This document shows positions 22,640 to 34,154 of a stretch of 64,000 nucleotides of DNA, in pieces (the first letter of the stretch is position 1; the number at the start of each line of letters is the position of its first letter). A program made the position numbers and the translations under genes. This DNA is from Aurelia coerulea (Eukaryota > Cnidaria > Scyphozoa > Semaeostomeae > Ulmaridae), in contig CM076957.1 of assembly GCA_039566865.1 (NCBI GenBank), positions 12,595,896 through 12,659,895 on the forward strand, written 5' to 3'. Below the pieces are notes generated by a model. That model did no database searches and was not told where the DNA came from. It saw only the letters and a program-made list of their open reading frames with translations.

Positions 22640-24540
22640 TTTACTTCTACTCTAAAAAGAATCCTTGGGTGATTTGGTATCATTTTGGAAGGTTGGGAAG
22701 TTTCAAGTAGCTTATTCCAGTTTGCTTGGCCCAGTTTGCTATGTTGAGGCAGCTATGAAGGGTCATGGGATGAGAGAGAACGATCTTACAAAAGGATTTG
22801 CAAGACTCGTTCAGCGTAAACTGGAAGGCAAAAATCAACTCGAATGGCCACCTTCTCCTGATCAAGTATGTAAATCCATTGAAAACTTGATCCCACTATC
22901 CTGTATATTCAATGCCATTGCCTGGTCCATAAATTCCAACAAAGGCAAAGATCATCATGGTCTAGTAAAAGTTGGCAAAAGACAAGTCGAAAAGGTCACT
23001 GCACTGTCATAAAGTTGGAAAGTTGGGAAGCCATGGTAACTGGAGAAAGAGCGCCATTGAATATTGCGCTTGGCCTAACGGTTCATCGCTTGACAGGTAG
23101 CAAGGAAACATCTAAATTGCTGCACCATGCAGGCATTGGTATATCATATAATGAGAATGTTGAATAACATTTAGGCAAAATCAGTGTCAAGATGGATCAC
23201 AAGCACATGTTACCACCTGGCTTCATTAATGGTAAAATGATTCATGTCACTTTTGCCAATTCTGATGGAAAGCAACAAGCACTTACTGGAACTGACACAA
23301 CACATCATACAACAGGAACAGCTTTCCTAATTTCAAAACCGTTCGAAAAGACAGAGAGAAGAGAAGAGATCGTTCAAAATAATCTAATTGATGACGAGAA
23401 GCAAGATTACGGGTCCTACAAAATCCCTCGAAACTGCAAAGACCCACCTATATCTCCAGACCATGTCGACGAATGTGAAAACGTCCCGTTAATCAAAGAA
23501 TATTTGAAGAAAAACTTTGCGTAGGCTGTTACTACTACCATTGGAACAAAATGTTTCATGGACCTTCAGCAAGACTTCATTATTTCTAACTTAGAAGCTA
23601 TAGGATCATGGACATGCTTCATGAAGAAAATAACAAGTGCCATTACAAATAGTTGCAAGTTAGAATACCTCTCCCTTGTCCCAATTTCGCCGAAAGACAA
23701 CGTTATAAAATGGTACATGGACGCAATATTGCTAATGGTAAACGACCTTGCTATCAATCATGTTTTCATTCATGCAGATGAAGAAATCAATAAGAAATGC
23801 TCATCATTTATTGGCTTCACGATGGTAAATATGACAAGATTTTCACACCCATGGGAGGATTTCATACAATCCTGGTAAGCTGAAAGATTCTAGGAAAGAA
23901 GTTTGCTTGTCTTGGTTTGAGAAATTGGTGGATTGACGCTGAAATCATAGCTGAAGGATCAGCAGACAAGGTAATGGATGGTCGTCACTATCATCGTAGT
24001 GTTAGACTATGTAAGCAATCCTTTGAAGCACTCTTGCACTTTAGAATCAAGCAGCTAACAACAGTGCATGATCTTGACAAAGATTTGAAGGAATCAGCTC
24101 TACGGGTAAAGCAATCACAAACAACGCCTTGAATCAGTTGTAGCTAACCGGCCTTTCAGCTCCTCTTCGAAAGTGCACTATCAAACCATACTGTTATGAT
24201 ACAAAGCCTCACATCAACAAACTGGACAGCTACTTCGATCCTTTGCTAGCTGGCCCAGCTTCAAATTAAGATTATCAGCAGCCTAAAAGAAGATCGGCAA
24301 GCCTTTGGCGCAATGATTGGCAAAAATAGGTCTCCAGAGGAATTACTTTCTTACCCACTCACAAGTATTCCCTTAGCTCTAGCATCGCCAGACGGTGATC
24401 TCCGACAGGGTTCAAAGGCCGCATTAAGAAATCACTTGATTGAAGATGCAGATGCTCTGACAACACATCCAGCAGCAGGAGCATTTCAGTATGGTTTGAT
24501 AGTGCACTTTCGAAGAGGAGCTGAAAGGCCGGTTAGCTAC
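22640..24540 (+). pseudogene. Decayed gene of unknown function, left arm plus loop
   Basis: Consecutive frames give one protein-like reading: YVEAAMKGHGMRENDLTKGF, PLSCIFNAIAWSINSNKG, then after a shift ESWEAMVTGERAPLNIALGL, TVHRLTGSKETSKLLHHAGI, SYNENVE, stop, KMDHKHMLPPGFINGKMI, GTDTTHHTTGTAFLISK, KDNVIKWYMDAILLMVND, and in the loop EELLSYPLTSIPLALASPDG with LRNHLIEDADALTTHP. I think it belongs to a large uncharacterised family, expanded in marine invertebrates, with the G.HxLTGSKxxxxxLHHxGIxxSY and YPLTxxPLxLAxPDG blocks. Its function is unknown to me. There are at least four stops or shifts. Confidence 0.6.
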
Positions 24541-24547
24541 AACTGAT

Positions 24548-26000
24548 TCAAGGCGTTGTTTGTGATTGCTTTACCCGTAGAGCTGATTCCTTCAAATCTT
24601 TATCAAGATCATGCACTGTTGTTAGCTGCTTGATTCTAAAGTGCAAAAGTGCTTCAAAGGATTGCTTACATAGTCTAACACTACGATGATAGTGACGACC
24701 ATCCATTACCTTGTCTGCTGATCCTTCAGCTATGATTCCAGCGTCAATCCACCAATTTCTCAAACCAAGACAAGCAAACTTCTTTCCTAGAATCTTTAAG
24801 CTTACCAGGATTGTATGAAATCCTCCCATGGGTGTGAAAATCTTGTCATATTTACCATCGTGAAGCCAATAAATGATGAGCATTTCTAATTGATTGCTTC
24901 ATCTGCATGAATGAAAACATGATTGATAGCGAGGTCGTTTACCATTAGCAATATTGCGTCCATGTACCATTTTATAACGTTGTCTTTCGGCGAAAATGAG
25001 ACAAGGGAGAGGTATTCTAACTTGCAACTATTTGTAATGACACTTGTTATTTTCTTCATGAAACATGTCCATGATCCTATAGCTTCTAAGTTAGACATAA
25101 TGAAGTCTTGCTGAAGGTCCATGAAACATTTTGTTCCAATTGTAGTAGTAACAGCCTACGCAAAGTTTTTCTTCAAAGATTCTTCGATTAACTGGGAGTT
25201 TTCACACTCGTCGATATGGTCTGGAAATATAGGTGGGTCTTTGCAGTTTCGAGGGATTTTGTAGGACCCGTAATCTTGCTTCTCGTCATCAATTAGATTA
25301 TTTTGAACTATCTCTTCTCTTCTCTCTGTCTCTTCGAACGGTTTTGAAATTAGGAAAACTGTTCCTGTTGTATGATGTGTTGTGTCAGTGCCAGTAAGTG
25401 CTTGTTGCTTTCCATCAGAATTGTCAAAAGTGACATGAATCATTTTACCATTAATGAAGCCAGGTGGTAACATGTGCTTGTGATCCATCTTGACACTGAT
25501 TTTGCCCAAATGTTATTCAACATTCTCATTATATGATATACCAATGCCTGCATGGTGCAGCAATTTAGATGTTTCCTTGCTACCTGTCAAGCGATGAACC
25601 GTTAGGCCAAGCGCAATATTCAATGGCGCTCTTTCTCCAGTTACCATGGCTTCCCAACTTTCCAACTTTATGACAGTGCAGTGACCTTTTCGACTTATCT
25701 TTTGCCAACTTTTACTAGACCATGATGATCTTTGCCTTTGTTGGAATTTATGGACCAGGCAATGGCATTGCATATACAGGATAGTGGGATCAAGTTTTCA
25801 ATGGATTTACATACTTGATCAGGAGAAGGTGGCCATTCGAGTTGATTTTTGCCTTCCAGTTTACGCTGAACGAGTCTTGCAAATCCTTTTGTAAGATCGT
25901 CCTCTCTCATCCCATGACCCTTCATAGCTGCCTCAACATAGCAAACTGGGCCAAGCAAACTGGAATGGGCTACTTGAAGCTTCCCAACCTTTCAAAATGA
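24548..26000 (-). pseudogene. Same decayed gene, right arm (inverted copy)
   Basis: Minus-strand repeat of the reading described for the left arm: YVEAAMKGHGMREDDLTKGF (N to D), the GERAPLNIALGLTVHRLTGS block near 25600, HMLPPGFINGKMIHVTF near 25450, and MDLQQDFIMSNLEAIGSW near 25100. It has the same stop after YNENVE as the left copy, so the gene was already dead when the arm was copied. The C-terminal part exists only once, in the loop. Confidence 0.65.
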
Positions 26001-26441
26001 TACCAAATCACCCAAGGATTCTTTTTAGATCAGAAGTAAATCTGCACGCGATCTTAATTGAAATTATCAATTTTGAGAATCCGCCATTATGAAAGAATAT
26101 AGCTAATTGATATTTTTATTTCAAATATTCACAAAGACGATAGTCTTTCAGCGTATGCAATCTAAAAACATGTATTTATGTAAGCAGAAGCCTGCTTTAT
26201 GCACAAGTTTTTGTTAAAAATTCGCCATTTACATTTAAGCCGCCATTTTGGAAAAACGGAAAAATTTCAAAAGTCCCCAACTGAAATTTGATTCTGCTAT
26301 GTTTAACGATTCCAAATCCGTTTTCAGAACTTTGACTGGAAAAGTTTTCCGATTTTTCTGGCATCGGACCTGTCTACTCTCTTAACACGGGAGCCGATCT
26401 GAAACTCATGGCGGCATTAGCTCATATCGCCATGAGACCCG

Positions 26442-28068
26442 ACATTCATTTCATTTTCATTTTAAATTCTTTATACACAAAAACCCTTCAGCTTACTAAC
26501 GCAATACTTAAATAAGAAAATAAATATCCTAGTTACATTAATATAATCTATAAACAGTTAAAGCTAAATTATGTACAGTAATCTATCGAATAGCAGCTGC
26601 TCGTCAAGGGCGTCGTGTTTTAGGTTGTGTTCAGCTCATATAATAACTTTTCAATTGTTTTTTAAATCTACTAAGTGTAGGGAGCTCTCTGATATTGATG
26701 GGTATATCGTTCCAAGCTTTCAGAGCCGAATAGTGAAAGCCTTTCTTGACATATTCAAGATTATTTCTTGGGATTTGTAGGTCCCTGCAATTTCTTGTTC
26801 TGTAGTTGGAATGCTGGGTCCTATTATGGTATTTGCCCAAAAGGCTTTCGGGAAATTGCCTGTTGATTATTTTGTATGTCATAACTGATCGATCAAAGTT
26901 CATTAGTTGTTCAACGGTCAACCAATTATGAGACCAATTGTCTTTTAGTCTAGCCTTATCAATAATCGAACGGGCTCTGTCCTGCAGACGTTGGAGGGTA
27001 TTAAATTTTGATTTAGGAAGACTCCCCCGAATAACATTGGCGTATCGCAGATGGCTTTCGACAAGTGCACGGTACACATGGTCCAGCTGGGATTGGGAAA
27101 TAAGATTTTTCAGTTTTTTTAGTGACTTAAGACCGCCACTAATCTTCCCTTTCACTTTGTTGAATTGTTCATCCCAGTTTAGCCCTTCATCCACAATAAC
27201 CCCCAGTAATTTGTTCTTCACCACACGCTTAATTTCTGAATTGTTAAGATTCAGTGGTTCTGAGATTTCAACCTTGGCCAATGATCATGTATTCAGTTTT
27301 TGTCGGGTTTGCACTTAACTTGTTTATCCGCATTCATTCTGAGATGTTTCTTAATTCTTTGTGGGCATTTGTAATTAGATCATCGACATTACTAGATGTT
27401 AATGTAACATGTGTGCCATCTGCATACATACTAGCCCTAGAGAATTCTAAGCATTTTTCAAAGTCATTTAGGTAGATCATAAATAGGAGTGGTCCCAAGC
27501 AATATCCTTGAGGTACACCACATGTTACCAATCTAGCCCTCGACTGTTGTCCATTAACTGAGCAGAATTGTTTTCTACGACTTTAGAAGGATGTGAACCA
27601 TTCTCCTGAACTTGCTCTGATACCGAGTGCACCTAACTTTTTTATCAGTATTGTATGATCTACGGTATCAAACGCCTTTTATAAATCAAGAAATATGGCC
27701 AAGTTGAACTGTTTTTTTATCATATTGTCAAACCAGCAATCAGTACTGTTTATCATGGATGTTACAGTGGAACACAGTTTTCGAAAAGCAGATTGATTTG
27801 GTGTGAATACTTCGTTAGTTATGAGATAATCAATGTGCTGATCGTGAACTATTTTTTCCAACATCCTAGAAAAAACTGAGATGACGGAGATCTGCCTATA
27901 ATTGTTTCCATCCCTTTTCGAGCCTGCTTTAAAGATTTGTGTGTGACTCTTGCTAATTTCCAGATATCTGGGAAGACACCACACTTCAATGACGAGTTGA
28001 AAACCATGGTTAGTGGCTTCCAAATGAAGTCTGCTGCATCTTTAATTAGCATAGTGGAGATCTTGTCT
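26442..28068 (-). pseudogene. LINE RT, direct-repeat copy 2, longer
   Basis: Continues further 5' than copy 1. From 28068 down: PDKISTMLIKDAADFIW, WKLARVT, a shift, NNYRQISVISVFSRMLEKIV, TPNQSAF, FLDL then stop then KAFDTVDH, TCGVPQGYCLGPL, MYADGTHV, then the C-terminal half as in copy 1. The RT active site reads YADG where YADD is expected, so the enzyme is dead. An 18-bp deletion near 27277 shifts the frame relative to copy 1. The tail is (TGAAA)n-like at 26442-26462. Confidence 0.85.
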
Positions 28069-28440
28069 GGGCCGGTGTACTATGCGTCTCTACATGGCAT
28101 GCGTCTCTGCATGTGCTGATGCACATATGCGTTTCGCAACAATGCGGCTCGCTAATGGGATCAATTATCTACTGCGTCATCTATCTGATGCACTATGTGC
28201 GTCACACGAATATTGATGCGCTATTGTGCACCAGATCACTGTGAAGCACCATGCATTTCACAGGCATGTTTTCTTCGCACACCTCGGCAAAAAGGACATG
28301 GGACAAAGGACAGGAGGACAGGGACAGGGGGCAGAGATAATTCAACCCTTGAACCAGAGCAAGGCAGATTTGAAGGAGTTCACTCACAACCTGCAGTTAC
28401 GTGTTTTTATTGAGTTATCCTTTTCAAGGTAAAACTACAA
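28069..28440. other. Non-coding, with ATGCGT...GCATATG motifs
   Basis: No gene. 28075-28145 has repeated ATGCGTCTCT-like words and TGCTGATGCACATATG, which recurs in inverted form at 33003-33035. 28290-28340 is purine-rich with GGACAGG words. See the finding on a possible large inverted-repeat unit. Confidence 0.4.
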
Positions 28441-28780
28441 AGTTACTGTTAGCAGGACGAAGACATGCGACATTTACAACATCAAAAACATGTTCTCTCC
28501 AATAACTCAAAGGAAAATGCCCTCCCCAAGTCCTTTCCATTCAGCGTACCATACGACCCAACTACTTCCCAGATCGGTAAAATCATCAAAGAGCTCTGGC
28601 ACTATATTCGTGAAGACCCCAACCTATCAGCCATATGGCCTAATGAACCGTTCCTTGCTTTGCAAAGACACAAAAATATCAAAGATATCCTTGTCACAAC
28701 CAAATTTAATAAATAAGCCAAGAAAAACTAAGACCCCTTCTGTAAGTGATGCTCCGCCATTAACCTCCCACTTCAGACTT
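28441..28780 (+). pseudogene. Penelope-like protein fragment
   Basis: FPFSVPYDPTTSQIGKIIKE, LWHYIREDPNLSAIWPNEPF and HKNIKDILVTTKFN match the PLE block corresponding to LVLTYHPAMHKV...AKSLKDKLVRAKL in PLE B. Only this linker region is clear, with a stop at 28716. Flanks up to 29040 are not recognisable. Confidence 0.6.
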
Positions 28781-28799
28781 AAATAACACCATTGACACC

Positions 28800-30990
28800 G
28801 CAACGAGGTTGCAAAAACAGATCTGGAGAAACAACAGGTTGGTAATACCCCTTATTTCTTTTCGTTCACCTTATTATTATTCTTTACAACAAACATTTTG
28901 CATTGCAGTGCTGAAAGCTTATCCATTTGTTTCTTATTCTTCACTTCTTCAAAAGCACGAATTATCAATGTGGTCTCTAACACTGCCGCAGATATGTTTC
29001 TTGACATTTACAACATCATATTGGAATAGGGAATAGGCAGTGCTCTGTATCTAAAACATACATGTTTTCTTTTCAATAAACTGGTTACAACAAACTCAAC
29101 TCACAGATCGCTAAAAAATTAAAATATTCCATACCAGGAAAATATAAGTTAAGAAACTATTTTTCTTTTGATAAAGGAAATCCTTCACATATTTTCTTTC
29201 ATTTTCGCTCGTTTCCTGTATCAAAACGTACTTGAGTTAAGTTTACATATTGGAAAGGCTTCAAAAGACCTCGCTTTGAAATGTTGAGGCTCTGGTAGGA
29301 GTTTCTGAGAGCGAGGCCGTATGGCCTAAAGAAGGCCGGGAGAAGGGAAGCTGGACTAGAAAATTTCTTGCCTTCTCTAATTACTGTTATTTTCATTTGC
29401 CAAGACAATCACATGCAACAAATGTGTACTTTTCAGGGATGAGGAAATTTAAGCTGCAACAAGAAATGACCATGTTTTGGAACCTTTTTGGAGTACCCAC
29501 AAAAATATAAAAATCTTATGACAAAAAAGTACCATTTTATGCCAAAGGAATGGGCGTGGCCCTAAAAAATGTCTGAGGGCATCGCCCCAGAGCCTAATTG
29601 TTGCTTCATCATCGACACAAGTCAGTGCCCCTTTCAAATGAAATGCTCTTACAGGTCTGTTCTGTTCAAAACCTTAAGGAGGTACTGGCTTTTTACGAGA
29701 ATGGTGCAAAATGTGCGATAAATCATCAACTACACATTTTGCTATATTCTCATAAATTTAGAATAACAAACAATTACAACATTACAAAACAACGACAAAG
29801 AGAGCATGGAAATACATAACAACCCTAAAACCTACACTTAACATAGAGACAAATATTACAAAATCTACGAAAATGACTACAGTGGTGTCGCCCATTATGC
29901 CCATGTTGTCGCAATTTTGAATTCGTCCTCAAAAAGTATAATAAAAAAAACCAACTGGCCAGTTTACTTGCTAATCGGCCGTGATGGGCGACCGAGCATA
30001 ACAGAGGACCCCACTCTAAACATAAAGGAGGAAAGGTTTACACGAGAGAGTTAGGGCTTAAGCATCAGATCCCCAAAAAGACCACACGAAACCGCGCAGT
30101 CCCCCAAAGACCCAACGCCCATGCTGGTTTTAGTAATTTATTGGAAACGTTCTGAGGCCTTAATATGCTTAATAAATACAAATTTATCACCCAAGGTTTG
30201 GAGGGAACTGAGTCCAATGACAGAATTGCCAGGCTTGATAGATCATGAAATATCTGCCCCTAACGTAAGCAGCCATGTTAACCACAAAAGGACCACTTGA
30301 TTCTAAATTATTGGATTTAAACAAAGGAAGTAGCATCCTAGAATTTACTGGGAGCACAAGGCTAATTTTGAAGGTAGCAAGGGACTCGTAAGAAACTCTG
30401 AGCTCTGAAAATTTGATAATTTTGAAAACTTTTCAGAACTGGCCCAAATTTTTTCTTTCTTGAAATACCTGTATTTGCTATTATGTTCTATATTGCTCAA
30501 GGTTCAAAGATATTTTGGTCATAGTATCTCTGTATTTAACTTATAAAAGTTTGTTAATACAAGAACTTCCCAGACATAGTACTAGAGTTTCTAAAATGTT
30601 GACAATCTTATAGTACCAGTTTCTTGTCAACTAGTTTCTTACAAAGAAAACATGTAAACAAAGCCAGTTAACAAAAATTGATTTGTAAGTTTACCTATCG
30701 CCCAATCATAGTCACGATACCCATAATTGTGTTTGGTCCAGGGTAACTTTTTTCGTGTCTGTTACTATTTAGGTTCTTTGATTTTGGGTCCGCAGATAGA
30801 TCAAGTTTGGGTTTGCTTGAAAAATAGATAGGCTTTTTCAAGGGAGTTTCATTGAAATCTAACGAAACCGATACAAAACAGCATGTTGTTCTTGATCAAC
30901 TGAAAATGCCTAAATTTAGAAACACGCTTAAGCCAGTGTAAATCTAGATAAAATGGACTATATATTTTGCCTATATTAAGTATATTGCAA
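28800..30990. other. 2.2 kb with no recognisable gene
   Basis: AT-rich, only short ORFs on both strands, none with family motifs. I see no inverted repeats with target duplications. It may hold decayed repeats or host intron. Confidence 0.5.
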
Positions 30991-31000
30991 TAAACTGCAG

Positions 31001-31300
31001 TATCCATCAACACGCCCTCTACTTTTGCTTAGAATGCATCTCCCAATATAAAGCTGGCCATTAGTGACAAAGAAACCTTGGTAGTTTTAGGAAAGTCATC
31101 CTATGTATCAGAGCACAAGGAAATTTCTTAAGGAACATCCTTCTTTTACTTTTCTTAGAATGCATCTCCCAATGTCATGCTTGCCATTAACGGCAAAGAA
31201 ACCTTGGTAGTTTTGGAACAGTCATACCCTCGAAATTGTGAAAGCAAATGGATTTCATTTCAAGTGGGAAAATGGATATCTTGTAAGGTCTGACATATAA
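31001..31300 (+). other. Tandemly duplicated exon-like unit with good splice acceptors
   Basis: Two units about 125 bp apart: TACTTTTGCTTAG then AATGCATCTCCCAA (near 31020), and TACTTTTCTTAG then AATGCATCTCCCAA (near 31149). Both follow pyrimidine-rich tracts and code in the same frame: NASPNIKLAISDKETLVVLG and NASPNVMLAINGKETLVVLE. The second continues about 25 residues further. The match extends about 85 bp. No family is recognised. It could be duplicated host exons or a repeat. Confidence 0.4.
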
Positions 31301-31319
31301 TCTCGAAAAATCATTATCT

Positions 31320-32220
31320 TCCACACGACTTGATAAATTTGACCTTCTAAAATTTGACAACGATAAGTGCTCGGACACCAAGGCCTACCTTGACCTATTA
31401 CTTAACTTGGGTTTTTTGTCCTGCACCATTCTACCCTCTGGAGTAACATCTCATACAGGGGGCCTAGAAATGATTTCGGGACTTTAGTGGCGGACATTAG
31501 TGGCGGACATTAGTGGCGGACATTAGTGGCAATTTTGCATCAATTTCAATAATCAAGAACGATCAATCCCACGAGTACGAACGACCAATATAAAAAAAAG
31601 GTGATCGTTCAGATCGGGGTAATTGCAGACCAATCTCGCTGCTCTCTTGCTTTGAGAAATTGAACGACTAATGGCAAAGAGAATGAATGTCTTTCTTGCT
31701 GAAAACAACTTCCTGTATCGTTTACAATTTGGTGTCAGCAAAGGACATTCAACACTCCATGCATTAATTGAGGTTATGAACGAGGTGTACCAAAATCTAA
31801 ACCGTAACAATTTTGCAATTGGTGTATTCCTTGACTTGAAAAAAACATTCGAAACGATTGACCACAAAATCCTTCTCTGTAAGCTCGAATAGTATGGTTT
31901 AGGGGAATTACTAACCAATAGTTACAATCTTACCAAATAAAAGACTGACAACAGTATGTTTTCATTAATGGAACAAAATCCAATAACAAGGTCATTGACA
32001 TAGGTGTTCCTCAGGGCTCCGTCCTTGGCCCCTTTCTTTTTTATCTTTTCGAGCTTTACGTCAATGATATAAACTAAACAACCACCCTTCATCCTAGGCA
32101 TTTTACAGATGACACCAATATCTTTTCGTTTGATAAAGTGCCGAGCTTTCTAAATTAGACTGCTGGTTGAAATCAAACAAGCTCATGCTAAGCATTGAAA
32201 AAACAAACTGCTCTGTCTTT
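31320..32220 (+). pseudogene. LINE fragment: endonuclease piece and RT piece
   Basis: FDLLKFDNDKCSD and AYLDLLLNLGFLS (31330-31460) fit the GDxNIDLLK...GF part of a LINE endonuclease. RT follows from 31600: NCRPISLLSCFEKL, FLDLKKTFETIDHKIL, then out of frame GVPQGSVLGPF (about 32003-32035) and a YVNDI-like block near 32060. Many stops and shifts. Between them lies the short tandem repeat at 31486-31532. Confidence 0.7.
31486..31532. repeat. 13-bp tandem repeat, about 3.5 copies
   Basis: Unit GGACATTAGTGGC repeated without change. It lies between the endonuclease and RT scraps. Confidence 0.85.
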
Positions 32221-32264
32221 TCACAAAAACGCGCCCTAGGCTGTAAAGAAAATTTAGAACGATT

Positions 32265-32760
32265 AAACAGCAAGGGAATATTTGATTTAAATGTCCCATG
32301 CAGAAGCGCATAGCAGTTTTTCGACTATGCGTTTCTGCATGGGCCTGACAGAATCTAAGTGACGAAGACAAATCTGAATTTCTTTGATGGATTGTGCATA
32401 ACGAGCATTTGTCCACATATTAAATCATTTGGAAAGATAAAACAGTAAGGGAATATTTGATTTCAAGGTCCCATGCAGAAACGCATAGCTGCTTTTTCAA
32501 CTATGCATTTCTGCATGGGCCTGATAACATCTGAATTTACGAAGACAAATCTGAATTTCTTTCATGGATTGTGCATACGAAGCAATTGTCCACATATGAA
32601 ATCATTTGGAACGACTAAACAGCTAGGGAATATTTGATTTCAAGGTCCCATGCAGAAACGCATTGCAGTTTTTTCGACTATGCGTTTCTGCATGGGCCTG
32701 ATAAAATTTGAATCACGAAGACAAATCTAAATTCCTTTCATCTAGTGTTTATGTGATGTA
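32265..32760. repeat. 176-bp satellite, nearly three units, each with a perfect hairpin
   Basis: Units start near 32270, 32445 and 32622 (period 175-177 bp) and share AGGGAATATTTGATTT, CACGAAGACAAATCTGAAT-like and GTCCACATAT blocks. Each has a long hairpin at 32295-32343, 32470-32519 and 32647-32696: CCCATGCAGAAACGCATAG, a loop of about 11 bases, then its full complement. Mismatches between units are few. Confidence 0.85.
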
Positions 32761-33148
32761 GAATAAGTTGTGCATTGATGATATCTTTTTCAAATGGTGC
32801 AGGCTACGGTGTTTGTTTCCACTTTATTTTATTATAAGTTGTCTTTTTTGAAAAGCTCATGGTTTGTATCTGAATTTTTCTGAAATGCCATCAATTACAT
32901 TTAGCAAACTGGTGATATGTTCGTTTTATTCTTATTTCTCCATTACTTTGCTTTTTCCACTTGCCCACGCATAGGCACAGTGTGCATTCAAAACCATTGT
33001 GAAACACATATGTGCATCAGCCCACGCATATGAGCGTTATTCGTTATTATTATTATTATTATCAATTTGTTTTACGTTGGCAACTTACATAACTAATTCA
33101 AAGCTAATTCAAGCCAACAAAAATTAAATACAGAAATATATATATATA

Positions 33149-34152
33149 CCGGGTGTCCAAAAAAAAGTTCCGGCGTTTGATTGAACTCAGACGAAAAAGT
33201 TCTTTTTCTGGCAATTTCTATTCATTCTAGGTACATGCTCGACATTTCAACTTACAGTTTGGCATATCGTAGGGAAAAATCAGTAATCTGAAGATGGAGT
33301 TATTAGTCCTAACATCGCATCTTCGTGTTGAAGGCAAAACCAGAGAGATTTGTAAGCCTTCCTGCATCATCGTGGTGGAAGGGGAATCTCCGGATGAGCA
33401 GCACAAAAACTAGGTGTACACTTTCTTTCATTGCCTTGACGACACATGCAAGAGTTCCACTCATTGAGCATATTTGAAGTAAGGTCTGAAAACCGAATCT
33501 AATAGGTCTCGCGGGAAAATACCAAGTTCATACTTTGCCACTCTATTCCAACTGGATGGATGGACGAACACAGAACAATGCATTACTGCACAATATGGCA
33601 CGGCAGGTCGAAAAAGCAATTGAAACTATTTTTTAGTTGAGAAAAGACACTTTATTCTACTCCTTGCCGTGTGAAACCTTGAAACAATAAAATTGCCATT
33701 TGAAATTCCTAGTTGGTACAAGGCAACAATAACAGCAGCAAACAGTTTTCCCGAGACCTATTTGCTTCGATTCTTCGCACCTTTGGCTAATTCACACTAT
33801 CAAAAATGATTTGAATCTAAATTCTATTCAATTACAAAGCAACGTTTTCTCTTGTGAATAACATTTCTTCCCGCTCAGGACGTCAAGGTAATGACCGAAT
33901 TGTTGTTCATCGAGGGAGTCCCCACCATCACGAAGCAGGAAGGCGTAATAATCTCTCTGGTTTTGCCTTGAACATGAAAGTGAAATGTTGGAGCTCATAA
34001 CTCCATTTTCAGATTACTAATATCTTCCTACGATATGCCAAACTGTAAGTTGAAATATCTAGCACGTAACTAGAATGAATAGAAATTGTCAGATTAAGAA
34101 GATTCTTCTCTGTGCTCTATCAAACGTCGGAACTTTTTTTTGGGACACCCGG
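33149..34152. mobile_element. TA-target fold-back MITE (CCGGGTGTCC ends)
   Basis: 1004 bp between TA dinucleotides. Both ends read CCGGGTGTCC(C)AAAAAAAA GTTCCG and stay similar as inverted repeats for over 200 bp. No coding capacity. It belongs with 19333, 34762, 38141 and 40509 by its end heptamer. Confidence 0.82.
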
Positions 34153-34154
34153 TA

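Larger units (their letters stand above)
22306..26375. repeat. 4.1-kb palindrome: two 1.9-kb inverted arms and a 293-bp loop
   Basis: Left arm 22306-24193 and right arm 24487-26375 are inverted copies with scattered single-base differences; the loop is 24194-24486. The ends are AGACAGGTCCGATGCC and its complement, flanked by ACT on both sides. The arms share the same decayed gene with the same stops. The outer flanks are direct LINE repeats (21324-22298 and 26376-27333). It could be a fold-back element, an inverted duplication or, less likely, an assembly fault; sequence differences between the arms speak against a simple artefact. Confidence 0.85.

Noticed and set aside
22306..26375. Palindrome as a pure sequencing or assembly artefact
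   Set aside because: Arms differ at scattered bases and the loop is unique, which a missed-adapter read would not give; still listed for checking.
32265..32760. CRISPR-like spaced repeats
   Set aside because: Whole 176-bp units repeat, with no unique spacers, in animal DNA.
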